DNA of 64,000 nucleotides from Locusta migratoria (taxonomy: Eukaryota > Arthropoda > Insecta > Orthoptera > Acrididae), in the NCBI GenBank assembly GCA_026315105.1, contig CM048750.1:400079502-400143501 (forward strand), given 5' to 3'. This document shows, piece after piece, positions 1 to 11,900 of this stretch (the stretch's first letter is position 1; every line of letters starts with the position of its first letter). A model generated the notes under the pieces. That model was not told the origin of the DNA and made no database searches. It worked only from the letters and a program-made list of their open reading frames with translations. The translations under genes and the position numbers were made by a program.

Positions 1-19
1 GGGAGGGTGAGTGGTTGTT

Positions 20-80
20 GTTGTTGTTTATAGGGGACCAAACTACAAGGTCATCAGTCCCCTGTTCCAAGCAATGATGT
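20..80. repeat. SINE tail fragment
   Basis: ACAAGGTCATCAGTCCCC matches the end motif shared with the SINEs at about 38,045-38,090 and 52,210-52,250. Only the tail is present. Confidence 0.5.
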
Positions 81-199
81 AACATGTGACAGAACGAAAA
101 CTGAGAGAACTAGGATTAGAGAATTCCTTGAGTGTAAAACGAGCAGAAACACTTCACTTCTTCACTTATACACAGAGGAGTGGAAATAGCAGAGGGACA

Positions 200-350
200 C
201 CAATAGATGAATATAGTATGCAGATTCAGATGGGTGTATGTGGCTGTTTTTTATGAGGAGATGAAGAGGCTTGCTCCGGATAGAGTAGGGTGGAGAGCTG
301 TATCAAACCAGTCTCTGGTCTGAAGACCACAACTACTACAACAATAAAAG
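200..350 (+). mobile_element. RTE-like LINE 3' end remnant
   Basis: The stretch GCTGTATCAAACCAGTCTC then TGAAGACCACAAC recurs with small changes at 23,840-23,895, 29,040-29,085 and 56,720-56,750. In each case it follows an AATATAGTATGCAGATTC-like or similar line. It reads as the tail of an RTE-type LINE. Confidence 0.55.
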
Positions 351-599
351 ATTTGGAAAATGCTATTTACCAAGTGAAATGGGACAAGCTGCTAGAAATT
401 CTAAAACTGAAGAAGGTGATTAGCAAATGTTACACACGAGGCAAAAATATATAGTATTATAGAGAGTTTTGAAAATAAAAGAGAATACTGTCTTTGAAAA
501 ATTCTGATAACCATGCATATTGAAGATGTCATGTGGAGACTTTAGAAGAAAGGAGTAAACATAGTGAGCAGAGGGAATGAAAATAACACAGAAGACTAT

Positions 600-1110
600 G
601 GGGCTGACAGCATAAAAGACAGATGTAAAACCAAAATGTCAATTTGAACTGGTTACACAGTACAAGTACTTCAGGAACATATTAAGTGATAAAAAGCAAA
701 TAAGAACAAGAATTGCAATGACAAAGCAAAATTTTCAGTAAAAGAAATTATTACAATGTGGCAAAAACTCGAAGGAGTTAAGGAAGAGATTGACTAAAAT
801 GCTTGGTGTAGAGAGTATGTTTTTTCCTACTCTGTGGATACTGGACTCTTAAAAAAGAAAGAAAGTGACAAAATTGAAGCACTCAAAATGTGGGTTTGAA
901 GAAAATAAAATGGTGAAGAACAGGGGGTAAAGAAGAATGAACTCTCTTAAATCTTGTTAAGAAAAGGAAAGATTGCTGGATGGGGCATACAAAACTGAGA
1001 AAACTTAATCTTAACAACAGCTCTTGATGGTACAGGGGAAGGACAGAATAAAATAGGAAGGTGAATAATGAAAATGGTAGAAATGTGAAGGTTCACAACT
1101 ATCAACTGTT
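600..1110 (+). pseudogene. Decayed RTE-like reverse transcriptase, C-terminal part
   Basis: Translation in one frame with stops gives QYKYFRNILSDKK, RTRIAMTKQNF, SKELRKRLTKML, TLWILDS and VTKLKHSKCGF. This is the order seen at the C-terminus of RTE-clade reverse transcriptases (a YKYLGS-type block, an RRIALAKQAF-type block, RKRLVK, then LEAFEMWCWRR). Several stops and indels make it non-coding. Confidence 0.6.
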
Positions 1111-1979
1111 CTTGAACAAGAGCAAATGGAAACAGTGGTGTTAGGGAACTGCCTTATGATAATGACAAAAGAATTGTTTTAAAACTCAATACCACTAAAA
1201 CATATATCCTTTGCCAACTTGGGAAGAACAAACAAGTATCACTATCACCATTGATAGAGTAAGATTTTAAGTTGTTAATAGTCCCTGTTACCTTTTCAGT
1301 TTCTTCTCAACACATGCATGTCTAGATTTGTAAAATCAGTATAAAATTAAGAGTACAGTTTGAATATTTGACAATTGTGGTCGCATGTTGCAACAAAATT
1401 TGTTGTATAAAATTTTTGGACATCTTATAGATTACACCTGTAAGGCCTATGGAGGATCCTCCCTATAAAATGGTGAGATAAACACATAGATTTCAGAATT
1501 CTCAAAGACGCATGTACAGTCAGTACAGAAGTGAAGACTCTATGCCAGTTACAATGGATAGCACATCTAGTCTGAATTCCCAAGAAAGTGTTTTACTCTT
1601 CTGAGTTAACTGTAGGCAAACACTATAGACTTGTCTTGAACATTTGTCTTTCTAATTTTTACCAGGTCAAAATTACTGGTGACAGTTACTTGTGGCAGCT
1701 TGTAACCTAGCTTTCAGAACTTGTATTTCCTTTGCACTCCTTTCTAAGCTGCAGGCATTGTCTTGGATTTTTTTTAAAAAAGAGAGAGAGTGTGTATTAG
1801 ATGCAGGTAACCATGGTAGTTAATCTTTATTACTCATCCAATTATGTTTTTACTCTTGTGTAATATATAAGCTCTTGCATAGAATGCAAGTAAAATAAGA
1901 AGACAAACTCAAAACAATATGTTGATGTAAAATGGCAATATTGCCAAGATTTTGATAAGTGTGCCTGGAAATAAATCAC
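1111..1979. other. No recognisable feature
   Basis: AT-rich sequence between the RTE remnant and the presumed end of the ft 3' UTR. I see no exon, RNA gene or repeat I can name. Confidence 0.4.
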
Positions 1980-3169
1980 TAGTTACGAAACTTTATTTTA
2001 TCTTCATTTTTTATTATTTCACATCTCTCACATATATAACATTCAAATTTAAACACTCGTACACACACAGGCAAAACATTTGGCACTACCTCTTTTGGCT
2101 AAGCACAGTGAGTTATTGAACATTACATACAAATGTACATCTTCACAATTTTCATACAAATAAACATACATTGGCAATATAAAAATACAAATAATATTTA
2201 CAAGTAGCAGGTGGTACCGACATTATACATTTTTATAATTATATAGTACATCATAAAAGCGGCAATATTTTATTTTGTACCACACTGTGTAATGGATTTA
2301 CAAAATTGAGCACACCTTGTGGGCAATTTTCCCCACTCAACAGTTGCCTGAAAGTGAAAATATATTGTTTTGTGTCACTAACTGTGAATCTGCAATAATA
2401 ACAGCACTCACAATGAAGGAAAAGAGAGATATTGAAAAATAGGTTTGTCACTAAGCATTAAGTAACACAAATTTCCAACAGCTGCTCAGGTTATGTTTCT
2501 GTCACAGATATGACAAATAAATCAAAGAAGGGTAATACACAATAAATTTTCATAACCATCTGAGAAAATGCCATGATAAAGTTTGAGAGGCCTGACCCAG
2601 AAGCACAGAGTGACACAGCACACAATGGCACAAGAGGTACGAACATTTACAATAATTTACAGTCTGCAGCTTCTTTCCGTGAATCTGCTTGTACATTTAT
2701 AAGGCTTGGTGGTGCATTTACAACATGCATTTAATATTGTGGAGCATTTACATGGGAGCTGCCATTTTTCAAGATGCAGCACTGCAACAACATGAGGTGT
2801 GATTATAACCAGACACAAGTCTGCCTTATGGGACACAGACTTGACTGAGACTTGTAACTCTGTTGTGCATATACAGTCTCTTGGACTGTTCAGCTTAAAA
2901 TATCACAGTATGCAACATCTGACACTCAGAATGGCACTTTAAACTGAATGTTCACTTTTTTTATTTCAATTAGAATTTGCTCTCAATCACTGAAATATTT
3001 TGGATAACTGTGAGAAAACATTCTCAGATACAACTCGGAAACAGTTTACGAGAATGAAACGTTCCATTTGTTGCCCATATGTACACAGAGAATCCTTTTC
3101 AGTAGTTTGCTACGAGTATAAAACTTCTCGTTGCTCATTTTACGCTGACAAAAGATGAACTCACGGCTG
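1980..3169 (-). other. ft: Probable 3' UTR of ft
   Basis: About 1.2 kb downstream of the stop codon is AT-rich, shows no recognisable transposon, and contains several minus-strand AATAAA hexamers (at 2960-2965, 2269-2274, 2010-2015 and 1992-1997). I place the end near 1,980 because two signals cluster there and transposon-derived sequence begins further down. The true end is not visible from sequence alone. Confidence 0.4.
1992..1997 (-). promoter_or_regulatory. ft: Candidate poly(A) signal of ft
   Basis: A minus-strand AATAAA, about 1.17 kb after the stop, with a second copy at 2010-2015. Nearer hexamers at 2960-2965 and 2269-2274 are alternatives and could give shorter transcripts. Confidence 0.3.
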
Positions 3170-3520
3170 TCAGACATATTCCTCGGAAGGCTTGGGTGCA
3201 CTGTTTGGCAGTCGCAGCGATGCAGCCACCCTAGAGTTTACAGAGTCTGGCAGTTCAGCAATGTCCTTGAAAACACCGACTAGGCTTTCAAAATTGGGCC
3301 CCCAGTTGAGCAAATAGTCCCAGCCGAGAGCTGCAGCTGTCGACGAAGGGGACCCGTTGTGTGCCCTGTACAGAGATGCACCGACGTGAGTCGACAGGTC
3401 GTCGTCGGACGCTACCAGGGTACTCAGTGAACCTCGGAACGACGAGTCGAAGCCGTCGTAAGATGCCGGAGGTACCGGTGGTAGTGGTGGTTTACCCTGA
3501 TCGCCACCTGACGTTGACAC
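3170..3520 (-). CDS. ft: ft terminal coding exon with WDYLLNWGP block and EEYV end
   Basis: The acceptor is tgtacttttgcag before 3520 and the stop TGA is at 3170-3172; 116 codons. Order: PPLPPVPPASYDGFDSSFRG, SLSTLVASDDDLSTHVGA, GWDYLLNWGPNFESLVGVFK, then DIAELPD, ending PSEEYV. The WDYLLNWGP block also resembles the catenin-binding end of classical cadherins. FAT4 ends in a closely similar arrangement, including a terminal YV. Confidence 0.96.
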   Translation of the reverse strand: MSTSGGDQGKPPLPPVPPASYDGFDSSFRGSLSTLVASDDDLSTHVGASLYRAHNGSPSSTAAALGWDYLLNWGPNFESLVGVFKDIAELPDSVNSRVAASLRLPNSAPKPSEEYV

Positions 3521-6500
3521 CTGCAAAAGTACATCTGAACTGTGACTGCTGAAAAATCTTGTGAAATACATGTAATTTATATAATTTTGAAAATAACAAT
3601 TCACAGACCAGAAAGATTTAGATTTGACACCAAGTACTGGAGGGGCAAGACAAATAGAAAGGGAAAGTATTACAGGTGAAATGGTGAGTAGTAGGCTTGT
3701 AGAATGCTGTAATGGGAGATCCACCTCAAATGACAATGACGTCGATAAGGCTTTAAACCTTAATCTTCCTTCCTTCATTTTTTGTTATAGGAGGACGGAA
3801 GGGGATAGAGTCGGGCACTACCTTGCTAGTGGAGCCACAACATTGGAGGTAACAGTGGCCTGATCATACATGAGTATTTCTTCATTCATAATTCCACCCC
3901 AAAATTTCTATATTTTTATCTAATAAGATTACAGCTGTCAGCTATTTTATGATACAATTATCTCCTACATTAAAGCATTTGTCATACTGAGGAATGAGTT
4001 TGTCAGTACCTCATTGTAGTTTTCTGCCACACATGACTTAAGCCTGTGGCAGTCATTAAATCACAGAATAACTGTAGTAGGATGGAGGATGACTTTGACA
4101 GAATTTCTGGGTGGTGTGAGGAATGCCAACTAGCACTAAATGTAGAAAAATGTAAGGGGATGCAGCGGAGTAGGAGAAACAATCCCATAATGTTGAAATA
4201 CAGCATTAGTAGTGTGCTGCTTGACAGAGACACTTCAATTAAATATCTAAGCATAATGTTTCACAGTGATATGAAATGGAACCAACATATAAGGACAGAC
4301 GTGGGCAAGGTGAATGGTCGACTTCAGTTTATTAAGAATATTTTGGGAAGATGTAATTTGTTGGTAAAGGAGATCACATATAAAACACTTGTATGACGCC
4401 TGTCTTCAGTATCACTCAAGTGTTTGGGATCCCCAGTGGATTGGTTAAAAGGAGGACATACAGGCAGTTTGGAGGCAGGCAGTTAGGTTTGTAACTGGTA
4501 GATTTGATCAATTCATGTGTGTTGCTTCAGGAATACAAATGGGAGTCGCTGGAGGGAAGGCGACATTCTTTTCGAGAAGAAGTGTTGAAGAAATTTTGAG
4601 GGCCAGAGTTTGAGGTGGACTGCAGAACGATTCTCTTGTAGCAAAACTAATTTCGTATAAAGACCACAAAGATAAGATCAGAGAGATTGGGCTCATATGG
4701 ATGGATACAAGCATTAATTTTTCTCATTTTATGTGGGAGTGGAACAGGAAAGCAAATAACTGGGTAGTGGTACTGAGTGCCCTCCACCACAAACCTTTGG
4801 GTGGATTGTGGAGTGTGTATGTAGATGTAGCCTCTTCTAATTTGAAAGCAATTAGACCACTGCCGCTTTTTCTTCTCTGGGAGCAGGCCTATTTGAGTGT
4901 ATGATCAAACTATTTTTAGATGCTTCACAGTTTCAACAATTGTGTATGTGTTTGCAGCGGTATGTGACCTACTGTTATCATGCAAAAAATCATTGCTAGT
5001 AACACAGGATCCCATCCCTTTCCTTCTGGGTGACTGTCCTTGATCTGTTTAAGAGTTTTACAGTCAATTTTGGATTTTACTGTAGTGCTTCTTTCCATAA
5101 AATCAAAGGAGTTCTGTCCCAGAAATAAGTTGTCATACATTCTTGTGGATAAAACTACTGGCAACAATTTAAAGTCATACGTGTAAAGCTATTTTACCCC
5201 ACACCACTATGTTTTGTTCTCTCTCTTGTTTTTTGCCTTTTTTTTTTCTTTTTGCTCTCTCCCTCCCTCTCCCCCCCCCTTTCTCTCTCTCACACACACA
5301 CAAACACACACGCACACACCATACAGACATATACAACTCTCACACCAATATTCCAAATTTATGATAACTTAGTTTATCAGTAGAACATTGTCCATGATCA
5401 CTACACTGACAACCAAAACATTCAGAAGCAGAAGTTGTTAAATATAACTTCTGCTTCTGAATGCTTCAATTCTGTAATTTCTCAAACTCCATCATTAGCC
5501 TTCCGAAAATTCAAGTGTCTACTTTTATTCCATCAGGGATATAAGACTAGCTTTGCCAATCTATGTATATAAAAATGAATTGCTGTTAGTTAGTCTTGAT
5601 AAAACTCGAGAACGAGTGAACCGATTTGACTCATTTTAGTCTTGAAATATTCGTGCAAGTCCAGAGAGGGTTTAAATGGCGATAAAATATGGAAAAGTTG
5701 TCCGGAAAAGAAGAAAATGGGGAAAAACTGAAACAGCTTTTTCAGTGAGCTATCAATACCGTTCGTCCAATTGAGATAAAATTTTGTACATTTCATGTTG
5801 AAAGCAAGATGAAGGTCTGCATCAAATAAAAATTTGGAAACGTCTCATCCGGAAAGTAGGAAAATTTTAAATCTACCGGAAAATTGGAAAATTTGAGAAA
5901 AACTGAAAGTGCGTTTTTCAATGTATTTTTGATTGAATTCAGCACTATAACTGACTATTCGCATGATGGAGAGGGGTAATTCTTTCGTTGTTTTGTTCAT
6001 TATGGTCTTGGAAACATTTTCACTAAATAATAATAATAATAATAATAATACAGTTAAAAAAGGAAAGTTACAAAATTCAAACCAAGTTTCTTTTTCAATG
6101 TGTTTCTAAGTGTACTCAATACTAAGTTGAGGACCGTTCATCCGCTTGCAATAAAATTTCAATCATTTGACATTCAACGAAAGATGAACATTCTTATGAA
6201 CTAGAAATTTGGGAAAGTTACCCAGAAAATTTGGAAATTCACGAGAAACTGAAAGAGCTTTTTTCAATGGGATATCAATATCATTCGTCTGGTTGCGATA
6301 AAATTTTGCATATTTGACGTTCAAAGCGAGAGGAACGTTTGAGTGAAGTAAACGTTTGGAATAGCTGGCCACAAAATAGGAAAATTTGTGGAAAACTGAA
6401 AGAGCTCTTTTCTTTGGGATATCAATATTATTCATACGATTGTGATAAAATTTTGCACATTTGACATTCAAAGCAAACGCCATTATAAAGCTACTGGGTC

Positions 6501-8002
6501 TAAAATACATATGATTTAAATTAGTATGATTTATATTAAGAGGTAAGTGATACGAAGTTCACCGGGTCATCTAGTAAATAAATAAATTAATTAAAAAAAG
6601 ATAGATTTGTACTATTTCCTTACATATAAATATTATCTCCTTATACCACAAAAAGTTCATTATGAGCAAACATAATTCACATGTTCGAAATTTTTATAGT
6701 AGTGTACACTCATCTGTACAAGTTGGCGGAGCAGCCCGCCCGCTGCCCCTGATTGCAATTGTAAACATGGGCTTATCTTGTTTCTTCAGTGAGCACCACT
6801 TTTGTTAAGTACTACAAAGTAATCCAGAACTCCAACAAACATTCCAATACTGCAAACCAATGTACTGTGTCAACATCATGGAGAGTGCCTTATAATCTGT
6901 GGATGCCCTGCTAAAGTGCAAAATGCATCATTACAGAATAATAAAACACCCTGCAACCAAGATCGTTTTTATTGAAGAAACGTTTCAAGTAATGTGTGCT
7001 ACTCATGGTTCTGCATCTATGAGATATTTCCCTGGAGTAACAATATATTAAAATGGTAAGAAAGCCATCACTTTTAACTGCAGTCTGAGTAATCAGTAAT
7101 TAACTTAACTACTGGTGTTTGTGAAGTACTACTCCCTTGAAACAAGATTCTCACTCTACACAGCATTTGTAACACATTTAAAACAAAATTACTTTGAGGA
7201 TGACTGGAAAAAAAGTGTGACTTCATTAAATTACATAACTGTGAAGTAGGAGTGATATTTTGCATAAAACATTCAGTCTTTTCAGTTGCAGTTTAGGGAA
7301 TATGTGACAAGTATACATTACCTCTCCCGCTCCTCGCGTTTTTTCGTTGGTGTTGTCGTACTCGAACTCCGAACACGTAAACGAGTCATTGCCACTCTCA
7401 TCTGTCGTTGTGGAGCTGGCATTGTCATCGGTATTGCAGCTGTGCTGCGCAGGTGATCCCACTACGCCAGGACCACCTCCTCCGTTCACAGCTCCAGCCA
7501 CACTGTGGTGCAAGTGTAGTGGCTCTTTTCTGTTTTCAAAATGAAGCAAGATAAGTTTATCAAATAACTCGCCTTCTATTTATATAAAACATGTATCAAT
7601 TCAATATTTATTCATGATGTAGAATGTTATAGACAAATGCACCTTAGCAAGCTTTCATTACCTTTAAATTTTTATGAGTAAAATTTATGTTTACCAGTTT
7701 GTTGATATACAAATAGAAACATACACACACGAAGAAAACTGAGCTTTCACAAACTACGGTTGCTTCTTCAGAAAGAGCGGGGGAGGAGAGGGAAAAGGAA
7801 AGGACGAGGGTTTTAAGAAGGTGGGTAAGGAGTCATTCCAATCCCAGGAAAGAGATTACGAAAGCACAGTGTTGTTTGCATGTGTATGTTTTTATTTGTG
7901 CATCAACAAACTTGTGCCTTTTCAGCTGGTAAGTCCAACTTTTTTTACTTTAAAATGAAATAAACGAAATAAAATAAATATACACACTGCAAGTACTCAA
8001 AA

Positions 8003-8040
<38 letters not shown>

Positions 8041-8922
8041 TCGCACCACTCAAAATTGGTGAGGTTTGGGGTAGAGAGGTAGGAACTGTAACATATGGGG
8101 AAAAAAAGGAAGAGTTTTTTTTGGGGGGGGGGGGGGGGGGGAGTTATCATAGGTTGAGGCCTGGATGATTTCGGGATCGGAGAATGTATTGTAGGGATAA
8201 CTCCCATCTGTGCAGTTCAGAAAAGCTGGCGGTGTATGGGAGGATCCAAATGGCCCGTGTTGTCAAGCAGCCATTGAAATCAAGCATGTGCTCCGCTGCA
8301 TGCTGTGCCACAGGATGGTCCATGGTCCACCTTGTTTTTGGACCCAGTTTGGTAGTGGCCATTCATCCTAATGGACAGCTGGTTAGTGGACATGCCAATA
8401 TAGAAAGCTGTACAGTGGTTGCAGCACAGATGGTAAATTACGTGGCTGCTTTCACAGGTGGCCCGGACTCTGATAGGGTAGGATAAGCCTGTGGTTACTG
8501 GTGTTAGGATATGTGAGGATACGGCACAGGAGATCTGTTTGTGGACTAGGTTTATGGGATAGTTTCTGTCTGTGAAAGCCTTTGTGAGTCCCTCAGCATA
8601 TTCGGAAAGGGAGTTCTTGTCATTGCAGATATGCCACCCACGGATGGCCAGGCTGTAAGGGAGGGATTTTTTTATGTGGAAGGGATGGCAACTGTCAAAG
8701 TTGTCTACAATTTCAACATCTACCATCCTCTCTGGATCTCAATCCTCCAACTGCTTTTTATTCCCTCAAATCAAACTCGCTTTGAAAGGAAAGAGCTTTG
8801 ACGAGAACATCACCCCAAAGGAAGATTTCATGCAAAGTTTCCAGGAGATGTATTCCAGAGCTGAGCAGTACAACACATTGCAAAGTCTTACATACAGCTG
8901 TGACAAGCACATAAAAAGAAAC

Positions 8923-8989
<67 letters not shown>

Positions 8990-11900
8990 AAAGGCACAGT
9001 TCAGAGACATACAACTGTCATCTCTTGCTGCAGAAGTGGTGTTTTTATTTTTAAACACACTGTGAAAACTAACTCACATCGCAATAAAATGCTGATTGTG
9101 TTGAAAAATAGTAAGATTCTTTTTTAAGTTTGTACTTTTTGTGTCAAAATATGTGATGCAAGTCCAGTTTAAATGCTGGGCCACAAATATGGAAAGCTTG
9201 TGAAGCACTGCACCATACCCTTCCTCAGTGGTGTTTTCTGCAGCATGTTTGTCTTTGGCATGCATCTGGACAGCTGTATGTGACTGGTTGTCTTTCCTTT
9301 ATTCTAAGCATTGTTCAATCCAGGAATTAAAAACTATTTGTTACTCTAGGAAGTGAAGGAAAGGATAGTTTGCTTCCTGTACAGAAAGGGGGACTTCAAA
9401 CAAAAACAGTTTTTAAGGTGGACCCACATACCGATGAAGAGCTGAAGCCCCTCCGACTCCGCCTGGTCCTGATGGCCCTCGGGCAGCTTCGCTGGAACTC
9501 GAAACGGCGTCTAACGTCGACACCAAGCTGGAGGTACGAGGTCGAGAATTGAGTCGCTCAATTTCTTCAGCTGTGAGTCCAACTTCTGGCACGGGGCCTC
9601 CACCGGACACAACTGCACCCGAGCCTACTGATCCGGCACCGGTCCCAACTACTCCACTGCTGCCGACCACTGCTGAAACCTGTGGACACAACCCTCTGTT
9701 TCGTAAGGCACCAATAATCTAAGTGATGAACACTGTAACCAAAAATAGCACCCTACAATTTAATGACTAAGGATGGTCACTTATTTGTTTGCAATGTGGG
9801 AATTACTGTAAGGTTTGAGAAAAATCACACATATTATTATGGAATCATCCATAGATGTTCAACTGAAATTAGTGTCTTCACCAAAGTCGGCTGTCCTAGG
9901 GATTTTGCATGTTTTGATGAATTATCAAAGCTTGGTTTCAGACAGTCATACTTTTCCCTCACAAAAGTCAAGAAATTTTGCAAAGTATGTAGCGTGTTTC
10001 ATATGCAGAGAGCATACAAACAAATCATACTGGCCCCAACTGCTACAGACACAAGTCTACAAACTAGCTCTCAATCTCCTCACATGTGACGTAGTCCTAG
10101 AGTATTTGTGCCCAGTTTATTCAAAAACTTTTAATATGGTTGGAATCATTACTTCAACAAGAACTTTGATTAATCATCAGAACCTTAATAAAATCACTGC
10201 ACTGAAGGAAAACATAATATTATTTAACAAATATTAATTGCCGACAATGTACATGCAAAAATGGAATACAGAATATACTGCACTGACACACACACACAAA
10301 TCATAAGTTAATGAATAATTGCATGATATAATTAATCCACAACTGTGCACTATTGTGGAATCTAGCAGCAGCCAATGAAAATGCAGCAAGTCACTTGACT
10401 CGTAGCTGTGCCCTTACAGGAAAATTGCCCAATAATAAACTATGTTCATCATATAGCCTAGTTTGTTAATTTGTATTCAGAAGTTGAAGTTGTGTTGGTT
10501 TTGTTTTTTATTGCATCATATCTACTTATACAGTGATTTCTGGCATGTGATATGCTGTGCTGAAGTATGTACAATTCATGTTTTAAGAGCTACACTGACA
10601 CTTCCCTCTCTCCCAGTGCTGGAACTTTCACAGATGTTTCAAAAAACAGGGAAAATGATTTCTTTAGGCCTAGTAACATGCTGGATAAAGAGTATTAAGA
10701 TGAACACATCAAAACTTGACCATTTTTTAAAACCTTTCTTGAGCACTGTGTGGTGCGGTGGTGGAATGTCGCGAGTTGCAGGGAATGGGGATCTTGGCTC
10801 GATCACCCGGATCGTGAGGACAGTACAAACCTCCTAAAAACCCTCAAATCTTAAGGTGTGATGCATGTTGATAGGACACATGGCTGTTGACGCAGAACAG
10901 TCATTAGCGGACATCCTCTGGGGAACCAAAAACACCTCAGTTGCATGAGGCTTACCTGGACATGCGGGGCTCTGTCTAAGCAGACCATTTTCCCTAGCTG
11001 CTCGTGAGAACACCATGAAAAAATTCGGTTTTTCTTCTTCCAACAGTTCAGGCGTAGGCAGGTGTGGGCAGTACCAACACCCAAATGACTAAGAGACCTA
11101 GTGTGGTTAGTTCATCTGAGCCAGCTGTGAATGTCATCACAGACAGCAGTAACGGGCCACAACCTGTGGTGAATCATGTTTTTGTAGTGATGACACGTGT
11201 CGATGGTTCCCTTGAGAAAATGTCTCCATTTAACATTATCAAAGCTCTGGAGGGTCTTGTTGGGCAACTTAAATCAATCAAGAGGCTACATAATGGTACA
11301 CTTCTGCTCGAGACGATGAAGGCTACACAGGTTAATTGTTTGTTGAATGCCAAGCAACTTAGGGAATATCCCATCACCAGTGAACGGCACACTGGATTCA
11401 ATAGCCCCAAAGGAGTTGTTCGAGCTGGGACATCATAGATATGGACACTAAAAAACTGCAAGAGGAATGGGAGACTGCACAGTTGACTAATGTGCAGAAT
11501 GTGATGACGAGGATTCATGGTGAATTACAAAAATCAGCATCATTTATTCTTACATTCAATTTGCCAAAGCCCCCCAAGTACATCCCAGTAGGTTTTCTGC
11601 ACCTTCAAGTTAGGCCATATGTCCCAAAACCAATGCGCTGCTTCAAATGTCAAAGATATGGGCACACAACTGTGGGCTGCAACGGTCAGGCTACGTGCGG
11701 AAGTTGTGGTGCCGTAGCTCACGAGTCGGGTTTTCAATGTACTGTCACTCCCCCGTGTGTTAATTGCTACTGATTCCACCCCGTGTGGAGCAGGGACTTA
11801 TTTGCCTTTGCCAAATAGGATAAAAAAAATTACAGGAAATAAGTCACTAAATGTATCTCATACCCTGAAGGGAAACAAGAATTTAAAGCAACTCACACAC

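Noticed and set aside
8125..8141. Runs of G (also 22,221, 49,455, 58,326, 61,386, 63,829) as meaningful signals
   Set aside because: Homopolymer lengths are unreliable in assemblies, and the runs lie in repeat DNA.
8674..9054. Reading frames through (TC)n, (CA)n and (GT)n runs
   Set aside because: Dinucleotide repeats stay open in several frames and give meaningless Leu/Ser, Arg/Glu or Cys/Val runs.
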